64,000 nucleotides of DNA from Bretschneidera sinensis (Eukaryota; Streptophyta; Magnoliopsida; Brassicales; Akaniaceae): NCBI GenBank assembly GCA_023935145.1, contig CM043702.1, positions 77,345,320-77,409,319 of the forward strand, read 5' to 3'. The notes below the pieces were generated by a model. It saw only the letters and a program-made list of their open reading frames with translations, made no database searches and was not told the origin of the DNA. This document shows, piece by piece, positions 1-10,315 of the stretch. The translations under genes and the position numbers were made by a program. How positions within the stretch are numbered: position 1 is the stretch's first letter; every line of letters begins with the position of its first letter.

Positions 1-633
1 CGAAGCCAATGAGAATAGATTTATTTGTTTGGAGTACAAATGCCTTTATGAAATAGATGCAGTGGAGGGCATTTAGTCCATTTGACGGATCATGGGGCAA
101 GTCTTCCTAAGGGCCTATAGGTTGGGCCCAAACTTATACGGGCCCATTGGTGGGGCCCTAGATTATGGCTTGGAAACTAGATCAGGCTTTTAACTAGGCT
201 CAGGATCTCAACCCATAAGCTAAGAGAGACTTTTAAATGTAGGACCCGTTAGCTGGACCACTGCTTTGGTCTTCATGACACTCTAGCATTTAGGGTCTTG
301 AATGTTCTTGCAATTAAATGGAATAAACTGAATCATCCCTTGGTTATATGAAAAGACACCCCCTTGTTAAAGTTATTTACAACCATTTTTAAATGAACTC
401 TTCTTTGTTTGAATGAATTACAGTTGTAAGTAGTTCTTTCTAAGAGAGTGAAATCCTTACTCAGTTCTAACCTCACTCATTTGCAAACAGGAAAAAAATT
501 CTTGAGAGCTTTTAGAGTTTGAGAGAAATAGAGAGCTCAAAGTTTCTAAGAATAGATTCTTCAAAGTTTGTGAGAGTCAAATCTCTAAGAGTTTGAAGCT
601 TAAAATTTAGACGAGTCTTTTCCTCTTCTTTCA
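1..633. other. Flanking sequence without a recognised gene
   Basis: No convincing reading frame or RNA gene is visible. Three GGGCCC hexamers lie within about 35 bases (124-158). From about 480 the sequence is rich in gagag and ctcaaag words and leads directly into the coding remnant that begins at 634, so it may be the old leader of that gene. No LTR end or primer site was found. Confidence 0.3.
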
Positions 634-1262
634 ATGTCTTCTAGTACTGATAGATGTGGTGATAGTACTTGTAGTCTCATGGAGGTCGAGGTGAGTAATG
701 CCTCGGTCGAGTCTCGTGCTTTGGTATTGTATGAGTGAGAGGATGCCACCTCATCCTCGAATGGTAATCATGCCCTAGCTGAGTTCCGAGAGGAGATGAG
801 TGAGGAAGAAAGGGAAAATTGGGTCTTTGCCGCTAATTCGGAACCAAACAAATTAGATGGGGAAGACCTCTCAATTTTTAGGCTCAAATATAGGATTCCT
901 GAGGAGTATAGACTTAGAAATGGTGGGATCGAGGAACGAGCTTATGACAACCTCAAAGGGGAGGCACACTTTGATCTTTGTGTGTACATCCATTCTTTAA
1001 AAGCAAGCCTTATGTTCCTCTCACACTCCTTCCTCTGCTTTATCTTGAACCATTATTGTATAGTCTTGTGCTAGTTAGTACCGAATTTTGTGTGTTTGTT
1101 GATGGCTTTTATATACTACTGCACGAAGGTGAAAGGGTTGGTGAATCTTAATGTCTTTACGACCCTCTTCCAAGTCAGCAAAAACTGGGAGTATAGTTGG
1201 GTAGTAATAAGCTCGAGGCGAAGAAAGGGTTATTGGAAAAGAAGCCCACTTCCATCAAAGAG
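634..1262 (+). pseudogene. Gypsy-type transposon coding remnant (Transposase_28-like), broken
   Basis: One frame opens at the ATG at 634 and carries an in-frame TGA at 736-738 and TAG at 1072-1074. Both stops fit C-to-T change of CGA and CAG. The best preserved part runs from 796: it contains RIPEEYRLRN, then a hydrophobic stretch around LNHYCI, then LVPNFVCLLMAFIYYC and VNLNVFTTLFQV. This order resembles the plant family Pfam calls putative gypsy type transposon (Transposase_28); that assignment is from memory of the family. A frameshift near 1230 moves the reading to KKPTSIKEWS, which ends where the LTR at 1263 begins. The gene was therefore probably cut by that insertion. Its biochemical role is not established. 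Confidence 0.55.
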
Positions 1263-2568
1263 TGGTCATAAGTGCTTAAATATTCATATTTAAGCCCCTT
1301 AATTTACATTTGTTAAGCTCTTAGTTTACGTATTTTATTCAATTTTACTTCATTTTTGTGTTTTATGTGTTTTTATAGGTTCTTAGAGAAAATGGAGCAT
1401 TATCTAGTTTGGAGAACGAGAACTAGAAGAGCTGGAAACTGAACACAGCGCGATCGAGCACAGAAGTGTGCGATCGAGAGCACCAACACTCATGCGCACA
1501 AAAAGAAAGCTCGAGTGCAACCTTATGCTCAAGAAGAAGGCTTGAGCATAACCTTGCGCTCGAGTGCACAAACATGAGATCGAGCGCACCCGCGCAGTAA
1601 AACGACATCACCTGTTTTGAAAAGTAAGGTTAGGGTTCTATTTTCCTAGTTAGGATTTCTAGATGTCTTAAGACCTTATAAATAGACTTGTAAAACATAG
1701 AAACAGGATCTTCTTTTCAGTTTTAAGCTTGGGAGACGAACTGATGACTCTTCTCCACAGTATTTTTCGGGTTTATTCTTTTCTCTTTAGTTTACATTAT
1801 GAAGATGTGTAACATCACCACTATGTGTAACTAACTTACTAATAGGGCTCGATTAAAGCTCTAATTATGATTTTCCATATATGAGTATTATTGCCTTTGC
1901 AATAGCTGTATTATGATGCTTTAATTAATTAATACCTGTTTTATTGAATTCTCATATGTGTTTGCCTGATCAACATATGCATGTGGTATGAATTAGTTAG
2001 TTAGATCAATTTGGATGACCGAGTCCTGGGTCTAACAATAGTAACAAAAGAAATCCACATCGGATTCTTAGCTTAATCAACATAGGAAACCGGGAGTATA
2101 TAACATGCCCTAGATCTTGTGTGTGTGTCGATTTTCATAGAACTTATGCTCTCTTAAAAAAACAAATTAGTATACACCATGCTAAATCCTTTAAGAAAAA
2201 AAAAGAGTTAGAGTATACACCATGCCTGACTCATGGCTTAGGGAAATCAATAGTTTAAGGAGTATACACCATGCCCTTAGGTTGACAACATTAGGTATTC
2301 ATAGTATGGTTAGAGCATTGGCACATTACTTATTGGTAAAGTATGATTAGTGGTGGATATCAAAGCTCTATGTTTCTATCATTATCAAATTCAAACTCAA
2401 TATTTATTTCTATCATTTTATATTGCGAAACTGATTCTAAAGTGAAATTCACCAATCCCTATGGAGATGATCTCGCATTTGCACACTAAGCTACTGTTGT
2501 CCTTGTGTACTTGCAAGTAAAACTGTTCAAATATTTGCTTATTAATTTAGGTATATTTTTGCACAACA
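1263..2568 (+). repeat. 5' LTR of Athila-like gypsy element 1
   Basis: The proposed start TGGTCATAAG interrupts the coding remnant, and the proposed end ACAACA lies six bases before a tRNA-Asp type primer site. The length of about 1.3 kb matches the other gypsy LTRs in this window. A TATAAATAG box lies at 1677-1685. Between about 1440 and 1600, just upstream of it, is an array of CG-rich words (GCGATCGAGC, GCTCGAGTGCA and variants). No second LTR of this element was found, so both ends are inferred from context rather than from a paired copy. Confidence 0.55.
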
Positions 2569-2574
2569 AGTTTT

Positions 2575-2592
2575 TGGCGCCGTTGCCAGGGA
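2575..2592 (+). other. Primer binding site, tRNA-Asp type
   Basis: TGGCGCCGTTGCCAGGGA complements the 3' end of plant tRNA-Asp except at one position (A for G). It marks the start of the internal region of gypsy element 1 and is the priming site for minus-strand cDNA. Confidence 0.75.
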
Positions 2593-2948
2593 TTGCACTA
2601 AATTTCTGTTTAGGATTATTTTTCATTCAGTTTTATTTTTTATGTTCTATTTTATTCTTTTTCATCAAAAACCTAATTTATTTTCGTTTTCCATTATTCT
2701 ATTTCAAGTACTGTAGCAGAGTAATATGTGGCACTACGATCGAGTGCACTACTTGGTGCGATCGAGTGCACTCGAGGCAGAGACTACCCGAGCAGCAGTA
2801 CTGAAGTTGCTGCACCAAAATATTTCAGCTGATTCATGCAAGGGATTTGATCCAGGAATCCAACCTTCTTTGCACTCGATACAGAGCTTGAGCGAACCAT
2901 TCGAGAAACGTTGAAGAGGTAGAAGAAGAACTTGAGGAAGAAGCACCG

Positions 2949-3500
2949 ATGGCGGATCAACTTGACAACCAACCCTCACCTGAGCGAAGACCTATGAAGC
3001 AATCCTTCATTCCACGGAACCTCGACCAGCCATCATGCATTGCTTATCAATCAGAGGCGGAAGGCAATTATTATATATCTCCACAGATACTCAGGGCATT
3101 GACTCACTTTAGGGGTACACCTGCTGAAGATCCACACTTGCACCTTCAGGAATTCTTTGATCTTTGTAAGTTCCAGCATATTTGGGGCCTAGACCAAGAG
3201 GGAATTAGGTTAATTATTTTCCCTTTCTCATTAAAAGATAATGCTAAATTGTGGTACAATTTATTTCCTGCAGTTTCTATCCATACTTGGAAAGAGTTGG
3301 CCAGTAAGTTCCTAAGAAAGTTTTTCCCAGCTCATAAGACAAGACAAATGAGGAAGGAGATTCAATATTTCCAACAGAAGGATCGAGACCTATTCTTTGA
3401 GGCATGGGGACATTTCAATGAGCTGCTACTCAAATGCCTACATCACAATCTACCTCAGGATGAACTAGAAGTAATATTGGAAAGTATATTTCCCTTTTAG
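2949..3500 (+). pseudogene. gag: Partial gag of Athila-like gypsy element 1
   Basis: The frame of 183 codons starts with MADQLDNQP and carries the plant gypsy capsid (Retrotrans_gag) pattern: ALTHFRGTPAEDPHLHLQEF, FPFSLKDNAKLWYNLFP, then WKELASKFLRKFFPAHKTRQMRKEI and FFEAWGHFNELL. These correspond to about residues 45-175 of a much longer polyprotein, in which capsid, zinc knuckle, protease, reverse transcriptase and integrase normally follow. Here the match stops at about codon 180 and none of the later domains is found, so the element is truncated near 3500. The gag start, about 350 bases after the primer site, is normal for the clade. Capsid identity is secure; the start codon is inferred. 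Confidence 0.8.
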
Positions 3501-4306
3501 GAGAGTAATTAATTTCCCAGAAATCTAAGAAATAATCCATTTTTGTTTTATGTATAGTGAATTAGTTATCTTTTGGCTCCACTTTAAGAATGATGAACCT
3601 GCTCACTAATTAAATTGGCTTCAACTTTCAGGTTATTATAATGAGTGGTACTATGCATTCCAAATTTTATCTCAAGATTATTTATCTCCTTTTTAGGTCA
3701 ATGATCTAACTTAAATGACTACCACTAGGATACAAAGAAGAGGTTAATTTAGGCTTTTTAACTTTAGAACCTTTAAACTGGGATTGTAGATGGTTTTATT
3801 TTACTGTCACTATCAAATGGTATCTTCTGCCATGTGAAGTAAACAATATTGGGCTCAAGTACTAAATAACTATACTTGCTTTTTTCATTTGGAATAAATA
3901 ACTGCTAGTACTTTAGTTTTGTCTGTTGAGAAATTTTGTAGAACAGGTTTTAATATGTTAAAGTTTGTGCATAATCAAACTTGTAGTATCAAAGAAGCTG
4001 ATGTTGTTCTACTATTTAGGTTGCCAAACCAGTTTATCTACTCAGTAGTCTGCTACGTCATCATTGTGCATATATAACTACAAGAACCTTAGTGCTCATT
4101 TGGTTTACCACTTTACCATATTAAAAAGAAGGATTGGATTAGTAAGAGGATATGATGAAATAGTTTTCATAAAATAGTGATATAAGGTCATTTTTATGTT
4201 TGTATCAAATGTAAGATTGAATGAAGTCATCTCATCACATCTCACATCATCATGTTTTTTTTTCTTCTTTTTTCAATATCATATGTTTTTTCTTCATAAT
4301 TTCTTG

Positions 4307-4354
<48 letters not shown>

Positions 4355-4480
4355 CTTTTTATCTCTTAATTTTTATCTTGGTTGTTGATAAAGTTGAATA
4401 AATATGGTGACTAATTTTGTCGTCTTTTCTTTTGAAAGATATAAGCATGTTTATATTTTTATATATACAGATTTCAACAT
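3501..4480. other. Unassigned stretch, no gene seen
   Basis: AT-rich sequence without a supported reading frame. It includes a segment near 4090-4110 (TTAGTGCTCATTTGG) that looks like one end of a small DNA transposon, but no matching inverted copy was found. An AT microsatellite lies within it. It may hold the lost 5' part of the transposase remnant that follows. Confidence 0.3.
4309..4350. repeat. (AT)n microsatellite
   Basis: About 21 uninterrupted AT dinucleotides. Confidence 0.95.
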
Positions 4481-4489
4481 GTTTAGGTC

Positions 4490-5730
4490 AAAACCTATTT
4501 CTCTCTCAATCAGAGCTACTATGTCAAACCAATCTCCAGTTGGGTCTTCACAATATCAAGAAGATATTGAACCTAAGCATGAGTATCAACTTGAAGATGA
4601 TCTTGAATCTCAAAGTGATTTTGAGCTCAGGACAACAAGAACAGAAAGTAAAAACAATGATAATGAAGAATACGAGATAATTGGTAATTTTTGTATTATA
4701 AGACATTCTCTTTAAAACTAGTTGGATATCACAGTGTTATCCTATTTAGAAAATTTATGTTTTCAATGTATAGATTCTCAAGGGACGGTGAGAAAGTAAA
4801 CACGTGTCATGCGAACGTCACAAGTGTGGTCTTGGAATGTGGGCAAAAAAAATGTAGTCCACTTTAACGCACTTAATTAACCTGTGAAAAAAGGTAGACA
4901 AATATTAAATAGTTGGTTGAGTAAAGTTGGAAAGAGAGTGAATGTTTGTCTACTTGGTTACACGAATTGGAATAAGTTGCCTTCCAACTACAAAAAGGAC
5001 CTTGTTTTATTTATTCGGGTTATTAACAATGACCAATTTGGGGTTTTTCTTCCTTTTTTCTTTTATGGTGTTGTACATGCATATACTCCTTAAGACCAAA
5101 AATACTTATTTGTACTATTTCTTTTCTTTGTTGTAGAGGAAGTTTCATTATCCTATGATTGAGACGATCAACAAAATATTAGTGAGGATGATCGGTAAAA
5201 AATAGAAGGACTACAAGTATGTGCTTAAAAAGGACAACACGAGGAACAAAACAAAGCAACAAGTTTTGAGCAATAAAGTTTCAAAAGGAGTAGATCATGA
5301 CCAGTGAAAACAACTTGTGAACTATTGGTTTTCTTAGAAGAGTGAGATTGTTTATTCTTAATTATGTTCATTAGAATTCTTATTGTTTCTATTTTCTTTT
5401 AATGATTGATTTGTCAAATTGGTTTATAGTTTTTGTAGAAATATTCTATGATAGGGATAGCAACATGTGAAAGAAAACAATGTCCTCACATGTCTGGATC
5501 AAAGAGTTTTGCTAGAAAAAATGGATGAATATGTGAGTTGATTTACTTAATTCATCCAATTTTTCATTTGAGATGTAGTGTGTTGAGTCATTGTTTGAAC
5601 TCTTTTCATAAATGGTAGGAGATGAAACATGAAACTAAGCCAAGGGCACATAGAAGTTTTTACTGAAACCCATAAATGGAAGGATGGAACTTTTATTGAT
5701 GAAGCATTAAGATAATTTGTGGTAAGTTAA
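4490..5730 (+). pseudogene. Ptta/En/Spm-type plant transposase remnant with an intron
   Basis: An acidic N-terminal part (4516-4680, MSNQSPVGSSQYQ...) is followed by VWSWNVGKKNVVHFNALN, QILNSWLSKVGKRVNVC, YTNWNKLPSNYKKDLVLFIR. A GT at 5019-5020 and an AG at 5135-5136 mark a 118-base intron. The frame then resumes as RKFHYPMIETINKILVRMIG and later DHDQ-stop-KQLVNYWFS, CPHMSGSKSFARK and TETHKWKDGTFIDEA. The GSKSFA and TH-K-DGTFID motifs in this order fit Pfam Transposase_24 (plant Ptta/En/Spm family); that family assignment is from memory. Several Trp codons have become TAG or TGA, and the frame shifts at least once after 5450. No flanking CACTA ends were found, so this may be a captured or orphan fragment. 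Confidence 0.65.
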
Positions 5731-5739
5731 AAAAATAAT

Positions 5740-7490
5740 AATAAATAAATAAACTAGTTTTCAAATACTTGATTAGATGTTACCTTGTAATATGATAATT
5801 AAGGTTGATTTAATATAATGTTTCCATACTTATTTCATTTTTTTATATTCTAATAACTGTTTCAATTCATTTTTTCTTCCTTATTCTGTGGGCCTTCTCT
5901 CCTTTTCAGTTCCATTACGAACCTAAAATTGCTCAATCCTTTTGATATTGACACATACATGTATGTACATCTATATAAAAATATATATCTCACTATTATG
6001 TAACATTATAGTTTATTCAATCATTGATATTTTTTAAAATATGAATTAAGAACAAATTAAATGGAGTCGTAATATCACAAGTAGCAGCCCCTGCACAGGG
6101 TTGCTACACCTATGCAGGTGCAAGGCTGGTACAACAGCCCCGTGGAAAGCTAGTATTCTAAACAAACTTGTGGGAACAATTTCATTGCCTTGCTTAACAC
6201 TTTTAGCTTATATTATTCCTAGTTCTAATCAATAGGTAAAATGGGGATTAGAACCTTGCTCCTACCTTAGGCTCATCAAGGAAGACTTGCTCTAGATCTT
6301 CATTTTATTTTGGTTATAGGCCTGAAGTTCCTATTACAAAAGAGGACTCTTATAGGATGCTTTTCATATAGAGTAGTTGCATCCCTTAGATGGATGCCTT
6401 CTACTTATATAAGGACTCACTCTAGGAAAGGATTCATACCCAGACTAGCCCTACCTCTACCTTTAATGCTCGAACTCTTGTTAGAGTCTGAGTTTAAAGG
6501 ACTAGGCTAGCACAAACTTTCTACTCCCTAAGAAGAGTCCTTAGGAAATGAGACTATCTCTTTAAAGGAATGGAAAGGAATGAAATAAAAAAGCCACTCC
6601 TCTTCAACTCAAAAGAAAGCACCGTTTCAAATACCTAAAGCGGATCTTGTTGGAGCAATTGTAACAGATAGTAATCAATAGGACCGATTGGCTTAATATA
6701 GGAATGCTTACCTCAGCTCCTATCCGATAGCCGTTAACTACCTTGGAAGGAATTTCCATACTCAAAAGTATGAGAGTGTTGCATAGCAAGAGTGAATGCT
6801 CATATCTCCTTCATAAGGCCAACCTTTGTACAAGGCCAACTGCACCAACCCTTGCACAAGGCCAACTACACCAACCCTTGCACATTATAATGCTCCAAAA
6901 AAACCCATGTGTAGTGTATAAGTACAATTAATGACAACTTTGGTTAAGGTAATTCTAAAATAAGGATACAATCCTATGTGACATCAAAATAAACATCATC
7001 CCCACTTGCAAATTATATCTAGTGTCCAAGTGACTTGACTTATTCCCACAAAATGGTAGACCCAGGAAAATTAACTTGTCATTCACTGACCTTTGAATTT
7101 GAAAAAGGATTAAAATGGGCTGCTAAAAATGGTGACTTGACTTGTTTTTAGAACTATAATTTCTTGGAAGATGGACTTTTGAGAAGGAAGGCAATATGTT
7201 TTACCATTCTGCTTTGTACTTTGTCTCTATTCCTGATGATGTATCAAAGCTATTCTAATGATCTATATGGCTGGTTGTGGCTGTTTTGTTTGGATTTTAT
7301 TTCTGTTCTTCTTTTGCAAGAAGTTTTATGGAAAATGAGGGGAAACTCTGCCCGTTTTTCTGTAAAATCTGATTACTTAACTTTTGTTCTTTTTTTTCCC
7401 CCTTTCACTGCAAATAACTACTCAGTCTTCAAAAGAGTTTGTTTATTATCGTTTTTATTTCTTAATTGTACGAGATTGCTAAGGCTCGTG
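5740..7490. other. Unassigned stretch, possible organelle-like segment
   Basis: No gene is supported. From about 6060 to 6960 the base composition changes (less AT-rich, many short repeated words such as ctagtctc and ctcctacc), with an abrupt return to AT-rich sequence afterwards. The look is like plant mitochondrial intergenic DNA, but this is an impression only. A short tandem repeat lies at 6826-6877. Frames at 6310-6510 and 7164-7526 have no recognisable domain. Confidence 0.3.
6826..6877. repeat. 26-bp tandem repeat, two units
   Basis: Two copies of a 26-base unit built on ACAAGGCCAACT and CACCAACCC sit directly side by side and differ at two positions. A third partial copy begins at 6878. 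Confidence 0.85.
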
Positions 7491-8364
7491 TGTTTGGAAT
7501 TCACCCTCAAGATGCCCAGAAGGTGATCTTCCGAGCAACCAAGTCTAGAGTGACTTGTATAAACAGAACATTAATCAAACAATCAAAGAAAGCATAAAAG
7601 AACACAAGCAATTTGTTGACGAGGTTCGACAATGTGCCTACGTCCCCGTGAGCTCCTCTGAGCTCTCTGCACTATCTTGTGAATGGAGTTCTTTACAATC
7701 AGCAACACCTCTTCAAGAACTCACCGGTTCCTGAAGAACGAAAGAAGAAGAAAAGAAGAAAGTGATAAGAACTAACCCTGGATTTTTCCCAAGAAAATTC
7801 CCCTTACAAGCCCTTGAATCCCCTTTCTATTCTACTCTCTCTCTAAACAACCAGCCTCTTTACAAAGAATCACTCTTGTGTTTAATGTCTTTGCATTCTT
7901 ATAATTGATCTCACTTTAATATTCACATGTTATGTCTCTTTGAAGCTAGGTGACCCTTTATATAGTGCACCAACTTCTTGACCAATCTTGAAGGTCAATC
8001 TCCACCCTTAGATCTTGAGGACCAATCAACCATAGCCCCTCATCAATCCTAAGTGATCCTATGCATTTTGAACATATCCCACACACCATTTGAAAGGCTA
8101 AAACATATGCATCAAGTGTGCCTTCAAGCCGCGGCTTGAAGAGGGTTGAGCTTTGGTGTCTTGCTGGAGGCTGCGATCTGGAGTGGCTGAGTCACAGCGC
8201 ACAGGGCCAGGCTGCAGTGCCCACACCCTAGGCCAAGGTGCATAGCCCCCTCTCCCATCTTCTAGACTTGCTGCAAGATGAGGTGCGCACACCTTGAGCC
8301 GAGGCGCCAAGACCTGATGCTAAACCTCTTCAAACCATGTTTAAACCTTAGACAAACACCAACA
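7491..8364 (-). repeat. 3' LTR of copia A
   Basis: Starts TGTTTGGAATTCACC and ends ACCAACA. It aligns by eye to the LTR at 22490-23452 and to both copia B LTRs, including the conserved tract around 7615-7680. On the minus strand a TATATAAA box lies at 7964-7957. Upstream of it (8120-8330) is an array of CG-rich words such as AAGCCGCGGCTTGAAG. A purine-rich tract, AAAGGTATAGAT on the minus strand, directly abuts the LTR at 8365-8376 and is the likely polypurine tract. Confidence 0.85.
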
Positions 8365-8445
8365 ATCTATACCTTTGTCTAAGCGATTAAACCTGAACCC
8401 ATTGTGCCGAGAACTCAGTATCCAAACTCAACTTGAGTCACCATA

Positions 8446-8824
8446 TCAACCGACTCCAATCCTAAGAAGTCCAAGGCAATGATTGAACTTACTTAGAGGT
8501 AGAACTTTGGTGCCGAAATCTGTGGGATTTTCTTTCGTGGCTACGTTGTCCACATGAATGCATCCTTTTGTAACATTTTCCCGAATGAAATAGTATCGAA
8601 CATCTATATGCTTTGTCCTCTCATGGAACACTAGATTCTTACATAAGTGCAACGCACGTTGGCTATCCGAATACACCACGACCTGCTCTTTTAGTACCTT
8701 CAACTCTTCCAGCAACCCTTTGCACTACATAGCCTCCTTGATGGCTTCCGTAGCCGCTATGTACTCAGCTTCGGTTGTTGAGAGTGCTACCACCAGCTGC
8801 AACTAAGCCATCTAACTTACAAAG
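8446..8824 (-). pseudogene. Copia A RNase H, C-terminal part
   Basis: The minus strand reads VVVYSDSQRALHLCKN, HERTKHIDVRYYFIRE and ATKENPTDFGTKVLPLSKF, the conserved C-terminal end of the copia RNase H domain, where the Asp of YSDSQ is an active-site residue. The upstream coding part (AAGGSTL-like, then EAIKE) shifts frame between about 8715 and 8820. The reading is then cut by the gypsy 2 LTR at 8825 and resumes at 19249. RNase H removes the RNA strand during cDNA synthesis. The domain is no longer continuous. Confidence 0.85.
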
Positions 8825-10168
8825 TGATGAGAGTCACAAAATGCAGCTTAACAGTGCTTATTTATTAGCATTTTGGGATTGATCTAGGTTTGAATTGCAC
8901 TTTTATATCTTAACAACTCTAAAGTGATATTTTTGGATTGTTGATCTATTTTGATACATTTTCAAGTACTTTGAGTCCAAAAGAGGTGGAAAGTCATCAT
9001 AGCTTAAAGCACGATGCTTCGATGCACATCAGAGTGAAGGCATGGTTGCGGAAGGACAAAATGAAGAGAAACAAAGTCTTTAGTGTGTGCGCTGCGGCCT
9101 GAAAATTCTAAGCCTCGGCCTCCAGAACCAAGCCCGAAAAGAAGTAGAAGAGATTCAGTGTGTGCCATGGCCTAGACTAGTCTAGGCCATGGCTTGGCAG
9201 TCTGAGCCGCAGCCTGGACCAATCTGGGTCGCGACCTCCAGAAAGTTGAAGAAACCACCCAAAAGGCTGAGCTGCGGCGTGAGCTCGATGCTTTGTTTCT
9301 GAGTTACGACTTAATTAGAGTTTTAATGATAGTTTAAACCCTAAAACACCCTTAGACCTTTTTTTTATTATAAATAGATCACTTAGGGTTTGAGAAAGCA
9401 ACAATCATTAAGGCTGGAAAACTCAAGAAGGCTGCCACATTCTCCCCCATCAAAATGTTCAAGCATGAGCCCCATGGCCAGCTAATCTCCAAGCAAGGCA
9501 AAGAGATGAATCCCTAGGTGTAGTTGTTCTTATTTTCCATTATTGATTCAGTTGTAGTTTGGATTTATTGTCAAAACATTGCTATGATTTACTTTTTTGA
9601 TTTAATTAGAAGATTTTCTCTTAATTCGATGATTGTATCTTTCTCCTCGATATAAGTCTAGTCATGCTCTTCTTATGTCAAGATTGTTAGATGTGATTGA
9701 GTTCGGTAGATTTATCTTTTAGGTTTGTCCATTACTGCGATATTGTCATTAAGATATATTGTCGTTTCTTGATAAATCTATAGGATAGCTCATGTGTGCT
9801 TAAATCGAAAGTAAAGAGTATTTCATAGAAATTGCATTAGGGTTTACATATACTTTGATTGAATATTTGCTGATTGCCTATTTGGGATGTGAAACTGGCA
9901 ATCGAGATAAAAATAATTGAATTAAGATCAGAATAAGGCACCGAAGCTAGGGAGGATTCCCAAAACCTTGTTGTTTCTCTATTACATTCTTCAATCTATT
10001 TACACAATTTTCTTATATTACTTCATTATCAAAACTCAAATTTTCTCACTTGATCTTTATCGTTCGTGTTAAGGTTTATACTTTCCCTTCTAGATCACTT
10101 GTCTCCCTGTGGAATCGACACCCCAAAGCTGTGCTACAACTACCACGTTATAATTTGGGCGTAATCCA
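8825..10168 (+). repeat. 5' LTR of gypsy 2
   Basis: Begins TGATGAGAGTCACAAAATGC and ends GTAATCCA, and pairs with 17898-19248. A TATAAATA box is at 9369-9376. An array of CG-rich words (CTGCGGCCTG, AGCCTCGGCCTCC, GAGCTGCGGC) fills about 9087-9290 immediately upstream. One array segment is a perfect 30-bp palindrome. Confidence 0.9.
9164..9193. repeat. Perfect 30-bp palindrome in the LTR array
   Basis: The left half is GCCATGGCCTAGACT and the right half is its exact reverse complement, with no spacer. The matching part of the 3' LTR (about 18218-18254) is only an imperfect version. Confidence 0.95.
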
Positions 10169-10172
10169 ATTT

Positions 10173-10190
10173 TGGCACCGTTGTCAGGGA
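10173..10190 (+). other. Primer binding site of gypsy 2
   Basis: TGGCACCGTTGTCAGGGA differs from the tRNA-Asp complement at three positions, all transitions of the kind expected from cytosine deamination. It lies four bases after the LTR. Confidence 0.8.
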
Positions 10191-10315
10191 GACGCGCTTA
10201 CATACAAGGAATATTGTCAACTTTGAGACAAGACGGTAGTATTGTTCCTTTCTCTAAGTTTTGATTTTCTTTTATTATTCTGTTTTATTTATTTCCCCTT
10301 TAACTTATTTGGTAT

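Noticed and set aside
1448..1600. The CG-rich array as a possible CRISPR or satellite
   Set aside because: Units are short, irregular and without equal spacers, and the sequence is clearly a plant LTR.
4085..4250. Possible MITE start (TTAGTGCTCATTTGGTTT)
   Set aside because: Only one end is visible; no inverted partner or target duplication was found.
7164..7526. 120-codon plus-strand frame with hydrophobic segments
   Set aside because: No family motif, low-complexity T-rich sequence, and it runs into the copia A LTR at 7491. Probably chance.
8098..8310. 70-codon minus-strand frame in the copia A LTR
   Set aside because: It translates the CG-rich U3 array and is not conserved as protein between LTR copies.
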